From: Ulva prolifera
Taxonomy: Eukaryota; Chlorophyta; Ulvophyceae; Ulvales; Ulvaceae
NCBI GenBank assembly: GCA_023078555.1
Contig: CM041197.1
Span: 2,080,501 to 2,144,500 of the forward strand
Direction of reading: 5' to 3'
Length of the DNA stretch: 64,000 nt
In this document: positions 1-11,814 of the stretch, one piece after another
Numbering within the stretch: the first letter of the stretch is position 1
Layout: each line of letters starts with the position of its first letter
Notes under the pieces: generated by a model
The model's input: the letters and a program-made list of their open reading frames with translations, nothing else
Databases searched by the model: none
Told to the model about the DNA's origin: nothing
Program-made: the position numbers and the translations under genes

Positions 1-3000
1 CTGACCTGTGCCGTTTCGCACTTGAGACATGATTGCAGCACCTCCGGGCACTGCTATATATGAGCAGCATCATTGCGCATCACTCACGGGCGCTGCAATG
101 CTGGTGTCAAGCCTCACCATGGCAGCAGCAAGTGCCACCGTATCACCCTACTGACAGCCCAGAAGTTGGTAGTGGCTGGACGAAGGTTGTTGCGATGAAG
201 CACTCATGATCAGGTGGCATGAACGCCTCACCACGCCCATCCAAAACACATGTGAAACAAGGCAACGCCATAATCGACACAGAACCTGTCAACAGGACCA
301 ACAAGTAGCATGTCTTTGTGTGTCATCGGAGGTTCCATTTTGCCGAAAGTTTCAGGGCGAGGCGCGCAAATGTGGGGTTGGTCAGCGGCGGGTGCCATGC
401 ATACAGTTGCAGGCTTCGTGGCGAGAGGGCTGCACTGCCTGGACACCTGCATGTGGAGACAGGCGACGAAGATGAATCGGTTGCCTGATGCAACTCTGGA
501 TGGTCGTGCATTCGTCTCTCAGCAGCTGTGCACGCGGATTAATACGTGAGCAGACGGACGTCGTGTACACAGAGTTGCATGTCAGTTACTATTTGTTCGA
601 CCTCTTGTTAGGCGAGCTCTGGCACGCATTGTGACATTTACATGGTAGAATTGAGATGAGCGTCTAGATACGCACGTCTAGGCTTTGATTTAGAGTTGGT
701 ATTTGTCATTGCTGGAGCGTGGCAGCCTATTGCTTGAGTCGGAGACAGGTGTGACTGTCAGCCGGCGTGGCTGTGGGCGTACGCCTGCAAACTCGCACAG
801 AGGCTCAGTGACCTACGGGCCGCACTAGGACAAAAGGGCAGTTAGGCAACATGCCTTTCCACTGTGTCATGATCAAATCCATTACGGATCTCATGAATCG
901 GCACCTTGGCTTTGTGTGTCTCCCATGTTGTGACAAGCCGATCACACAATGGATGCATGGCTTTGGCAGTGTGGACCAGGGCATTCCGGTGTGGATAGCA
1001 CACTTTCCATCGGGATCGCCCTGGAAATTACATAATGCATCGTGGCATGAGCCTCATACAGTACCACGCTGGCATGCATGAGATGTTCGGCCAGCATGTT
1101 AAAATTGCGGTCCACAAGGGTCAGCAGCCTGACCATGATGGGTCAGAGACCATCTCAGCCCATGGCAGAGTGAATTGGTTTGGCTCCATGCTGGGGCAAG
1201 GGTTGACCATATTTGCATACACCTCTCTACAACCCACATTGGGTGTGCATCACCTCTGGTCCACTGTGGACTATCTGCACCCCTTCATACAAACAATCAC
1301 CAACATTCCCCATGCTGGGGCATGGGTATACCAGACTTGCACACACCTTTTAGGAAAATGTTGTGGGTTTGCATCAGTTTTGGTCCATCATGGAATGTCC
1401 ACCCCCCCACCATGAGAATGTTCGCCCATAACTAATTACTGAGTGGTGTCCACTATGAAATAACGGCAGCCGTGCGGGATTCTTGACATCACACGAAAGC
1501 CAGAATCATTTCCATTCTACAGTATACAGCGATGCATACTGGATGTGCGACATGGAGTGTGTGCAAAATTGGGATTCCACAGTGGATGGTGCATGATCAT
1601 GGTGGCGTTCATTCACAATCACTGTACTGTGGGTGCGCATGCCGGCGATGCATCATGGTGCCAGTTGTGGTTCACCCCATGCTGGTGGCCAGCAGGGCAC
1701 CCAGGGCTGTTGTGTTCCCGCCATGCCCATTAGCATGGCCACTCGTGGTAATGCTAATGGCGCATGGCCGGCTCACCTTCTTGCGTGCCGCTGCTCATTG
1801 CACCGCGTCGGAGGCTGTGAGGATGCAATCATACCCGGTTCCAGTGCAAGGCAATGGTGCACATTGAGGTGCACACTTTGGTAAGAACGTCAGCCGTTGA
1901 AGATGACAAAAGGCTGGCTGGCTGTGCATGCATTCATCATGTGTCAATAACATTGCGTAGCAAGCTCAAGTCATGACAAAGCGAAGATTGCACTGCGTTC
2001 GCATGCCACGCATGGCCGCAAGACACACATCACGGATATCCGAGCACACATACAAACCTAGCTCAGCTGTGAAGGCTATGTATGTGTACTGTTTTCTGCA
2101 GCCTGGTCATGCCAGAGTTCTTGGCAGATAGAGGTGCATGGCATAGTCACACCAAATCAGATGGCGGAGATACAATACTAAAAGCACATACCTGGCTTTG
2201 AGCGGTCCTGATTTGCACCAATATCCTGCACTCAGCTGAAGTCAGTATGAGGAGCACCGTCGGTCGATCGCAGGTCACAAATGTAGTCCGGATTTAGCTT
2301 CACATTGCATGGTAAAACATTACCCCGTTGCAGGCAGCGCAGGCAGAGCAGCTTCAATACCTGGCGGTGACAAATGTTCAGCAGAAATTAATCTCTTGAA
2401 GCATTCTTGAGTCAGGAAATGTTGTCACCTGAGACGATGGAGAGGTCGTAGTCTCACAACAGTCTAACAATAGTGCATATATCGTCCATCAGCTCAGAGT
2501 GGTTCCCACATGACCTCCCCCCTGCAGCTGCTAGCTTCATGTCAGTATCTGCGCATTTTACATTGATCAGATTGCGGCGTACTTGTGAAGCGACAGCTCA
2601 ATCAGCACCACGTCGAGCATCCGCAGGTGCTCACATCCTTGAAGAGGAAGGCGCACCGCATCACTAACCTCGAAACATTGCATGATCACTTCTGTGCTGT
2701 GTGAGACGCTCCCTTGCAGAGCTGTAGTAATGCGGTGGTCAACAGTCCTTGCGTAACAATGAGGACGCTGACGTACAGGATACCACGCAACGCTGCAGCT
2801 ATCATGTACTCCTCAACAGTGATCAAATGTGACTGCACAGTTCAGCAAACGATCCGAGAGTCTGCCCCTTGGCGTTAGTGCTTTGTGTAAGCAGGAGAGT
2901 GGCTGCGCAGTAGTAACGGGCCGCGGCCAAGCCCACGTACACCCGAAGATATGTACCAAGGAAGAGGACAATCGTCCGTGACTCCTTGCTCTTGACATAT

Positions 3001-4360
3001 AAAGGTCGTGTGTCTTCGATCAGCACTGCCATGATCGCCGAATTGACCCCAGCGCCACCACATGCGCATTACTGCGACAAGCCAAATGGCGGAGGGTGCA
3101 CCGCATACACCAGGAACGCCCGGACGCATGCTGCCCGCTGACGATCAGAACTAATTTGTAAATCTCATTCTGTTACAATTTCGTGCAAGGCCGTCATGCG
3201 AGTTCTGATCATGTGTGTGATGCTCGGGCAAAATGATGTACATCGTTGAGCATGCACGTCGTACTTCTCCGCCAACCTTTCTCCATCGTTATATGACAGC
3301 TGAATTGGCGATAAAATAGGTCGACAGCTTGCGTGGGCCTGAGCTGTGTACACATGTGCTGCACTCCGTGCTGGCCACACACCTGATGCAAGCTGTGGTC
3401 ACCAACCAAGAGGAGATCTCTGAACCATTGCCAGTAAAGATGGAGGCCATTCTCTGAGGAATGCGGTCCTGCTCTGCTGAAGAGTGTGGCATTTGGGCAT
3501 ATGATGGCTGATCTCACAGGTGATGTCTACCTCCGTTGCAGCCCCCTAGGCCTGATGTGAGACACAATACCATTGCATGAGGTACAGTCACATGCTTAGC
3601 ATGTCTGCAAATGGCTTGATGCCATAGATTCGAGTCGCCGTTCCAAATTGGATCATGCTGCCTCGACACCGTGATGACACCGTGATCATGTTACACGTGT
3701 GCATGACCTTGTATCTGATGACCAACTCAATGATATGATATTTTCTTTTGCAGGTGGAGGATATGGGTGAATCATGCAGATCTCGGATTCCTACAGTGGC
3801 CTATTACGATCGCTGACAGGCCTGGGCATTCGTGCAACCGGGATCACCATGTGCAGAGTCATATGTGGCTAACTGCAGTCATGGCAGTCATGCAGGCATT
3901 AAGCCATTGAGGCACCAGCTGGACTAGCAGTAGTAGTGAACGGGTAGTGAGCGATTGTGGTCTGCATGATTGCTATCAAATGTAACGTTGTTCACAGATA
4001 CAAGGCGGCATGCTCTGGCAGGGCCATGAAAGCTTTATGCACGGTGTGATGTAGTGATTTTGGAGTCTTTGCAGAAACTGCATCCAGTGCCGGCGCCATG
4101 TGTTTTGAGCCAGCCCTCTTTCCGGATCTGATCGTTGAGAGCATCGCTGAGAGCACCATCGCGGCATGTACACAAAACACCAAAGCCGGTTGAAGTGATG
4201 GAATGCCTGAATGCGTTGTGTCGTACGAAACATGCTAGAGCATGGCTGTGCATATACAATAGAAAAGCACAGCTTCACTCAATGTCACTCAATGTGCCTC
4301 ATGAAACATGCATACATGTAAACCTGAACATGTGCAAATCCATTTCAGACCACTGTGGTA
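1..4360. other. No recognisable gene
   Basis: Six-frame reading gives only short frames with no recognisable domain and no convincing run of exons with splice sites. The sequence is rich in TGCATG-type words, and there is one dispersed repeat near 1.7 kb, listed separately. I see no RNA gene. Confidence 0.6.
1663..1806 (+). repeat. Dispersed repeat, copy A
   Basis: This stretch is recognisably similar to 33191-33333 in the same orientation. Both contain a GGTGGCCAGCAG block, CCATGCCCA, then CACTCGTGG and GGCGCATGG, and end at CTCA-TGCACC. The two copies have diverged and no terminal structure is visible. It is probably a fragment of an old mobile element. Confidence 0.6.
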
Positions 4361-5305
4361 TGAATCAGTCCTGCCCTGATGCCTTGCATTTGATTTCCAG
4401 GCTTGTATCACAATTGTGGCAGTTCCAGGTGCTCAGCAGCCAGTAGCAATGATCTGAGGCAGCCCTTCAGCAGCGATCAGGCCCTGATGAGGATCATTCC
4501 CTGCTATAAATATGGTCAAGAAGCAGCATGGATTTGCAGAATGTCAAAATTCGATGCGGCTACAAAGCTGTGCAGAATTGCAGCTGTTTGCGTTTCCCGA
4601 ATACTCTCCTCATGCATAGAGTCACACATTGCCACAGACAAGTGTAGGGTGAATCAAATCAAGCCAAACTTGAACAGACTATGCCATATGAATGTGAGAT
4701 AGCTGGGGTAGGCTTGAATCAGTCCTGCCCTGATGCCTTGCATGTGCTTTCCAGGCTTGTATCACAATTGTGGCAGTTCCAGGTGCTCAGCAGCCAGTAG
4801 CAATGATCTGAGGCAGCCCTTCAGCAGCGATCAGGCCCTGAAGAGGATCATTCCCTGCTATAAATATGGTCAAGAAGCAGCATGGATTTGCAGAATGTCA
4901 AAATTCGATGCGGCTACAAAGCTGTGCAGAATTGCAGCTGTTTGCGTTTCCCGAATACTCTCCTCATGCACAGAGTCACACATTGCCACAGACAAGTGTA
5001 GGGTGAATCAAATCAAGCCAAACTTGAACAGACTATGCCATAAGAATGTGAGATAGCTGGGGTAGGCTTGAATCAGTCCTGCCCTGATGCCTTGCATGTG
5101 CTTTCCAGGCTTGTATCACAATTGTGGCAGTTCCAGGTGCTCAGCAGCCAGTAGCAATGATCTGAGGCCGCCCACCCGCAGCGATCAGGCCCTGATGAGG
5201 ATCATTCCCTGCTATAAATATTGTCAGGGAGCAGCATGGCTTTGCAGAATGTCAAAACTCGATGCAGCTACAAAGCTGTGCAGAATTGTAGCTGGCCGCG
5301 TTTGT
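4361..5305 (+). repeat. 354-bp tandem repeat, about 2.7 copies
   Basis: The word GCTTGTATCACAATTG occurs at 4401, 4755 and 5109, giving an exact 354-bp period. The first two units are nearly identical; the third diverges and ends early near 5305. Each unit carries short frames of about 100 codons, but stop codons interrupt every unit, so I do not treat it as coding. Confidence 0.9.
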
Positions 5306-7253
5306 GTTTGCAGTGTACTGAAGCAGCATGAAGGGATAGAGCATTAGAATGTGTAGTAGCTGTAGAGACTTGCTGCGTTCTGGTCGTGCCTGTGTTTTGA
5401 CACATGCATGCACACCAACACCATTTGCACAGCTGATGGCGCACCCATCCCAAGATAAATTGTCTTTTCAATGCAAGTACAACAAGAGTAAGGACCACTG
5501 ACATGTTTTTTTTTCGGACTTGGGGTGGGTCCTTCATAGCCGCTGGTGTGGACGCAACCGTGACCCGATGTAGGCAAACACCAGCATCACCACCTAAGAA
5601 GCCTGACAACGGCATGACCCCATGCCTCGACCCAGGTTACGATGCTATCATGTCACTGTCACTTGTCACGACCATGGCCTCTGGAGCTGAGGGGCCATGG
5701 ACAGGGAGATGTGGTGGGGGAACACAGCCACGTGTCAGATTAGGCTACTCATCACCAGTGCCATTTTTATTGATCCATGTACTAGAAAGACTGCGGTGGC
5801 AGGTGAGGGTGACATCCAGAGTCAAACATCAGTACAACAGAACACTTCACATCAGCATGCCATCAGCTCGCTCGCCACATTCGTTTACATATGACTGTAC
5901 GTGGCACTGCGGCCATACCAAAGTCATCAGCAGCAATGCTACAATTTTGTCTCCAGGTTGCCCTGGGACGTATTTGAGGTATGAAACACTGCAGCTACAT
6001 CTGAGAATGATGATGTCACGGCCTCTTGCCAATTGACACAAAATTTCAGTCATGCAGCTCAGATGCAATGTTGCATAGATCAGACTTGGAGCTCCGCACG
6101 ACGTGACGCCCTGCACCTCCCAAGCTCGGTCAGCTGTGAAGCAGATGTGATCGCTAGGCTGGGGAACACGAAACACACCAGAAGAAATGATGAGCACACC
6201 GGCACTTCAGCGTGCACCATCCTGATTGTATTTGTCAGCCGAGTTTTATCCTTGTCCAGGCGTCATTCGATCAGCATCCACGGCGGTACGCGCAGCTACG
6301 CCGTACCAGTCATTCTGATCTCGTCTGATCGAAAGGCACGGTCGACTCACGCAAGTAGTGAACTCGGCCAGATGTACATGCCGGGACGAAGCCGCCGCAG
6401 CACGTACGGGCCTGGCTCTGGAAACAAAACGCATGCTTACAACATGAAGAGCAAAATGGTCGAATTGAAAACAGAAAGCAATGCCACTCGAAGCCAGTCA
6501 CAACAGCACATCGACAGTGCAGCAGCGTCACGGTGCTCTGGCGAAGAGGTGAACGCTGCAGGCACATACATTCACTTGCATCTCCCGCGACCGTGGCGTC
6601 GGTGAGCCGCAGCCTTGGCATGGACAGCGGATATGTCTGGACTGTAGTCAAGTGGAGCCCCTGTGGCAATGTCATAGTGTTTACGCATTTGTTAGTACAA
6701 GCTGACCTGATCAGGAAAAAAGCATTTCATGCACACTTCTAGAGCATTGGCCATGCGATCGTGCTCCAGGCATTGGTCATTACGCCAATCAAATCACTCG
6801 ACTATAGCTCATTGAAATGCTAAACAAGCAGACACTTGGTTTTATCGTTTGGTGAACACACGACTTCGGCATGCGTGTCATGGACCATCGTGTCCACGTT
6901 TTCAACAAGACGGTTGTGCTGTTGCCCGTCAATACCTCCGTCAATGCGCGCAAGCTATGCCGCTCAAGCAATATCAGCAATCACCTTTTAGTCATCTTCT
7001 TTGCGACATCGACTGACATGGTTCAATCTGCGCCGATGAATGCGTGCGTAACGCAGGCGAGTGCGACGGCACCGACACCTTCAGATACGTTGTTTGTGTT
7101 GACTGCATGGATTTATCGCTGTAGCTCGGTAGCTTTGCAAGTCGCAACAGTCTCAGTGGACACTAGAGCTAGTGCTTGGAGTACTTCGCTCTATGGTCAA
7201 TGTTTGCCACCAACAGGGAGGCATCCTAAAGGTTACATGATCGTGACAGCTGC
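5306..7253. other. No supported gene
   Basis: Open frames of 177 and 190 codons occur (5503-6036 and 6033-6605, plus strand). They overlap in different frames, have compositions like translated non-coding DNA, and show no motif or splice context. I leave the stretch unassigned. Confidence 0.5.
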
Positions 7254-7830
7254 TCACAGCTGTGTCTTTCCAGCCACTGGTGCTGCGACGATGGTGAGAG
7301 CTGAACCCATGCCGTGGCCTGGCCTCAATGCTGTGCCATGGTGGTCTGAGCTGCTCACCACTGTGGCTGTTGAGGTAACGCACACCATTGCAGAGGTCAC
7401 CCTTACCAAAGTAGAGTTTGCAAGTGCCCATTGTGGTTGCAATAACATGTCGTGAGCACAGTGGCCGCAGGTGCTGCCACGACGGTGAGAGCTGCACTCA
7501 TTGCCGTGCCCTGGCCTCAATGCAGTCCCACAATGGTCAAAGATGTGCACCACCGTGGATGTTTGAGGTTGTACATGTCATGCTCACCATGGTAGAGTTT
7601 TCAAATACCCATAATGGTTACAATTACATGTTGTACGCACAGTGGCCACTGGTGCTGCCATGATGGTGAGAGCTGAGCCCCATGGCGTGGCCTGGCCTCA
7701 ATTCAGCGCCATGATGGTCAAAGCCGCTCACCACCGTGGCTATTTGAGGTAATGCACACCGTTGCACAACTCACCCTCACCATAGTGGAGTTTCCATTTG
7801 CCCATAATGGTTCCAAATACACGTTGCACG
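7254..7830 (+). repeat. Degenerate tandem repeat, about 181-190 bp period, three copies
   Basis: The word GTGCTGC-ACGA/TGGTGAGAGCTG recurs at 7280, 7471 and 7652. Each is followed by a GTGGCCTGGCCTCAATGC-like stretch, a GAGGTAA/TGTACA stretch and a CATTGTGGTTGCAATAACATG-like end. Unit lengths vary and identity is moderate. The long frame that runs through it (6871-7455) is explained by the repeat, not by a gene. Confidence 0.75.
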
Positions 7831-8282
7831 CACAATGGCCCTGACGCAGCGCCACCTTGGTGATGATGTAGTCCGCTATGGCTACAGTGGGGCGCCCGGG
7901 ACGCCCAGAGTGAGGCGGTATGCATTGTGTCTCATGCCCTTGCTTCATGCATGATGTGCTGTTTTGCGGCGCAGCGCTGACGTTGTTGGTGCGCAGGGCG
8001 ATGGCACATTTTGTCCAAGGCAGGCGGATGCACCATCCCCGGACACGGCGGCTGGAGGAGTGTGCCAACGTTGCCCGGGGCCACCACAGCGCAGGGCAGC
8101 GCAACTGGTGGCGCGAACAGCGCGTCACCATGATGAGCCTACCGGCGAACACAGGGGCTGGAGCTGCCGCTTTAGAGTCAGCAGCGCTAGAAGGATCGTG
8201 TCACTGTCGCCCGCGCATGGCTATTGATTCCAGAGCGGAGGCGCGACGGAGCCACACGTGCGTCCACCAGACCCACACCAAC

Positions 8283-8558
<276 letters not shown>

Positions 8559-8560
8559 CG

Positions 8561-9289
8561 AGTTCGGGTCCGTTGGGGAGTGTCATTGTGCGGCAGTCAG
8601 AGTATGGCCTTGCATGGTGCTAGGGTCTTGCGTCGGCGCCGGCGGGCATGCATGCGGTGGCAAGCACAGCCCTCGTGGTGCCCACTCATGAGCCTGTGGG
8701 GCAGCTGAAGCCGGGGCGCATCACCGCGGGCATGCACCTCGGTGCCAGCATCATGCGCTGTGTCCAATCGCTGCTGCAACGTGCCATGGTTGAGCCAGCC
8801 TCGAGCTCAGCATCCGGGTTGGAAAGCGCACGGGTTGGCCGCGTGATGTTGCTAGCAGCACGCCTGGCTGCAGTCGGTCTGGATGCAGCGGCCACGTGCT
8901 ATGCTGCGCCGGCATCACATGGCAGCGTAGTCGCGGCATCACATGCTCCAAGGGCAGCGACTGTGGCTGCAAAACCTTCTGCTTCAGTTGCGGAGCTGTC
9001 AGTGGGAGCGGCGGAGGTTCAGGGCGTAACCCACAGCGTGGTGCGGGTTGTGCACGCAGCGGCTCCAATGCCTGTGTCCACATCTGTTGCTGCTACGGTT
9101 GAGGGTGCCCGTGATGTGAATGCGCTGATAGAGCAAAGAGCCGAGCCCACAGGGGCCATGTGTCCTGAGTTCGGGGCAGTGGTGTCTAGTGCCGTGTGTT
9201 GCGTGGGGTCTGACTCTGATGCGCATCCAGATGGTGTGCCCGCTGTAGATGTAGCCGCGACAGCAGGTGTTGCTGCGGCTGCGCATGAT
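8561..9289 (+). pseudogene. Duplicated Ala-rich gene family, copy 1, 5' part
   Basis: I do not recognise the product. The reading frame starting at 8648 is clearly homologous to the frame at 22700-23390: shared blocks include QSEYGLAWC, LKPGRIT-GMHLGA, MLLAARLAAVGLDAAATC and GSDSDAHPD. The protein is rich in Ala, Val and Ser and looks mostly disordered, with no membrane segment or known domain. Similarity to copy 2 stops abruptly at the codons after AAAAH (about 9289). It resumes only at about 11815, so roughly 2.5 kb here replace the 0.95 kb present in copy 2. Copy 1 keeps a Ser codon where copy 2 has a TGA. Copy 1 is therefore a broken gene or gene fragment. A transposon-borne gene is possible but not shown. 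Confidence 0.6.
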
Positions 9290-9367
9290 TACTTGGAGTG
9301 GCCAAAACCACTCATTGCCGTGCAACTACCCAGTTGCATTTGGTGAACTGCAAGCTGCTCTGTTCAG

Positions 9368-10608
9368 ACGGAAAAGGATCTCGTTGAGCTGGCCGAAGGC
9401 GGCTCCAACGGCGTGACAAGAGCTAGCAGCACCACGCGAGGGCCTGCCCAAATGGCTTGTGGAGGCTTGTGTACTACGGCCGGTGGCGACAAGCAAAACC
9501 AGGCTAGTGTTTACAACCTCAAGAATGCAGACCACCAGCCAGCAGTTGCGGTGGGGCATGTTCAGGTACTGTCCTTCCCTCACTGAACTAAACATCTTTG
9601 TATTGCTCTAGTAGCATGCGCCGTTTTTTAGCTGAAGTACAAACCCCTAGTTGATGACTTGCACCTAGTGGGCACGGTCAATGACGACCATGATATGATA
9701 TGCAGTCAATGCTGTGGGACATGGGGGGCGCGTCATGCATGACATCGGGTGCGGGCTGGATGGTCGGCGGGATTGAAGAAGATAACATCATTGCAGTGTC
9801 ACAATGCATGAGCATGCGGGCAGCAGTGTGGTGACAGGTGCACCCATGCACGGACGATCCGCGGATCCAGTGCAGGGGTAAGCCGCTTGCCGGGATTGTC
9901 TCGATGTAGTGAGGGAGATCCTGCGAGGGTTTCCTGCTGTAACCTCGAGTGTTCAGTGTGCATATAAGGATGTGCACACTGAGATCTGTAACCATTTCTT
10001 CTTACTGTTTCACGGTATTAGCATCTCCCCGTTAAAGTGTTCCTCGGTTGTACCTCTGTGCGCAGCAGGTATGGAACATTGGCTGACCTGATGTGACCTG
10101 AAGTGAGACTGCGCGTCTGACCTGACAGGATATAGCTTTTCTGACATGCAGAGGTAACCAAGGTCGCCAGAGACTGGCAGCTTCAAGTCCACAACCTCAT
10201 TGTGAACTACCCCTTCCCAACCTGTGCCTTGACCACCATGTGGGAGGGATCGCGGGTCTATTTTGTTGCGCAGCATTGGGATACCAGTGACCACATGCTG
10301 GGGGGGTGCATCACCTGGATTGATTGTGCATACAGGGGTGGGTGTCCAAGTGTGCAGGGACAATACTTTTGGATGAGCCAGATGGGGGTGCGCTTACACA
10401 TATCCAGTGGGCTTGTGATATGGATGCGTGCCGGTGCTATCAAGCATGGCACAACAGTGGGGGCGGTGTATGCTGACGACACCTCCATGAACGGGCATGG
10501 CGTTTTTTCGCGAAAAACCGGTTTGTGACAATTTGCAAAAAGGCGGTCGAGGCCGATTCTAATGTTGAGGCCAAGGCCAGCAAGAAAGGGTTTTTCACCG
10601 TTGGATAA
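9368..10608 (+). pseudogene. TET/JBP-like 2OG-Fe(II) oxygenase gene, broken
   Basis: A two-exon model reads well. Exon 1 is 9368-9565 (66 codons, donor CAG|GTACTG). A 140-bp GT-AG intron follows, and exon 2 starts at 9706 with no phase change. Exon 2 is interrupted by a solo LTR; when the LTR and one copy of its duplication are skipped, the frame runs on to about 10490. It carries what looks like a double-stranded beta-helix: an H-x-D pair in AQHWDTSDH, a C-I-T-W strand, an RGG turn, then MGVRLHISSGLVIW and a distal His in AIKHGTT about 59 residues after the H-x-D. The order and spacing resemble the TET/JBP-like oxygenases of fungi and algae, which oxidise 5-methylcytosine or thymine in DNA (family knowledge). 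The frame slips by one base near 10490 (to AWRFFAKNRF, ending 10608), and I see no clear 2OG-binding Arg. The family assignment is an inference from motif order. Confidence 0.5.
9797..10146 (+). mobile_element. Solo LTR, copia family 1 (copy A)
   Basis: The 350-bp LTR begins TGTCACAATGCATGAG and ends AGCTTTTCTGACA. A 5-bp target duplication TGCAG flanks it (9792-9796 and 10147-10151). It matches the LTRs of the full-length element at 42143-47826. It carries a TATA-like TATAAG inside an inverted repeat. It is the product of LTR-LTR recombination and lies inside the oxygenase exon. Confidence 0.95.
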
Positions 10609-10971
10609 TTGCTACTTAGGTGTGCTGTGAGGGCGTATGTGCAATGGCACAACATCGCTTGGTCTTGTTATAGGATAGGGCCTTGCAAGCAATTGGCAGC
10701 GCTTGTAATATCCAATACGTGGAGTGTGAGGTGTTGCAAACATGATAATGTATATTTCTTATGCTCGTGTGCAAGGCTGCCATTGCAAATTCCCGCAAAA
10801 GCCTGCTAGATGCAATTATGGCAAGTTCGTGATCGTAGTACAACCAATGATCGTAGTACAACCATTGGGGGACTGTCTTTTTGACCAGGTGCAGCCAGTC
10901 GGGCGGTCAACTGAAGAGAAGTATGAAATGCTTGAAGCTATCAAAAAGCCTAAAAACCCGACTGTGTGTAG

Positions 10972-11764
10972 ACAGTTTACCCGGCGGCAGTCCAACGGGA
11001 CATAGACGCTCTGAAGAAAACAGTTCAGCATTCATGTGTAGGAGAGGCGAGGCTGCTGGGACGCCGGATTACGGCACTCGAGGTACAGACCATTATGAGC
11101 TGCAAGCAAAGTGTCCTGACATGATATGCACTTGATCCCATGTGTGTATGTGCATCATGACAAGGCCATACAAGCCTGCAGGCTGACTTGGCTGCTTTCC
11201 ATGACAAGATCTCCACCACACAAGCAGAGATTTGTGCCTTGTCACCTACGGACGATGACATGCAAGGTGGATTCGCAGAAGAAGCGGTCTTAAGTTTACA
11301 AGAAATTATAGATGGTTCATATCCCTCAGAGAGTTACTGCAAGGTCCGAAAAAATGCTGTGCACGACGTGTTTGACATATATGGACCAGAAGCTCACGAA
11401 TTCTATCTGTCACAATGCATGAGCCTGCGGGCAGCAGTGTGGTGACAGGTGCACCCATGCACGGACGATCCGCGGATCCAGTGCAGGGATAAGCCGCCAG
11501 CCGAGATTGTCTCGATGTAGTGAGAGAGATCCCGTGAGGGTTTCCAGCCGTAACCTTGTGTGTTCAGTGTGCATATAAGCATGTGCACACTGAGATCTGT
11601 AACCATTCTCTTTACTGTTTCCCGGTACTAGCACTTCCCTTAAGCATCTCTCGGTTCTACCTCTGTGCGCAGCAGGTATGAGATGCTGGCTGTACTGACC
11701 TGACCTGAACAAGGACTGCGCGTCCTGACCTGAACAAAGATAGCTTTTCTGACACTATCGATAG
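10972..11764 (+). CDS. Unassigned coiled-coil protein, two exons, interrupted
   Basis: I do not recognise a family. Exon A (from about 10972 to 11082) encodes AVQRDIDALKK and ARLLGRRITALE. It ends at CTCGAG|GTACAG. A 99-bp intron ends GCAG, and exon B starts at 11182 (ADLAAFHDKISTTQAEI). Both exons are phase 0, and their heptad-like Leu/Ala/Ile spacing suggests a coiled coil of about 45 residues. A helical stretch follows with EEAVLSLQEIIDGSYPSE and VHDVFDIYGPEAHEFY. A solo LTR splits exon B after HEFY; beyond it the frame reads one more residue and a TAG at 11762. It could be the 3' part of the oxygenase gene upstream or a separate gene. Confidence 0.4.
11408..11754 (+). mobile_element. Solo LTR, copia family 1 (copy B)
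   Basis: The LTR is 347 bp, TGTCACAATGCATGAG to CTTTTCTGACA, with the 5-bp duplication CTATC on both sides (11403-11407 and 11755-11759). It has the same orientation as copy A and very similar sequence. It interrupts the last codons of the coiled-coil gene. Confidence 0.95.
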
Positions 11765-11814
11765 GGTATCTTGTTTCGACATTATGCCAAATATGCGCAT
11801 TGTGATGGTGTTTG

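Noticed and set aside
5503-7455. Genes of 177-194 codons on the plus strand
   Set aside because: No domain or splice support; overlapping phases; the last one runs through a degenerate repeat.
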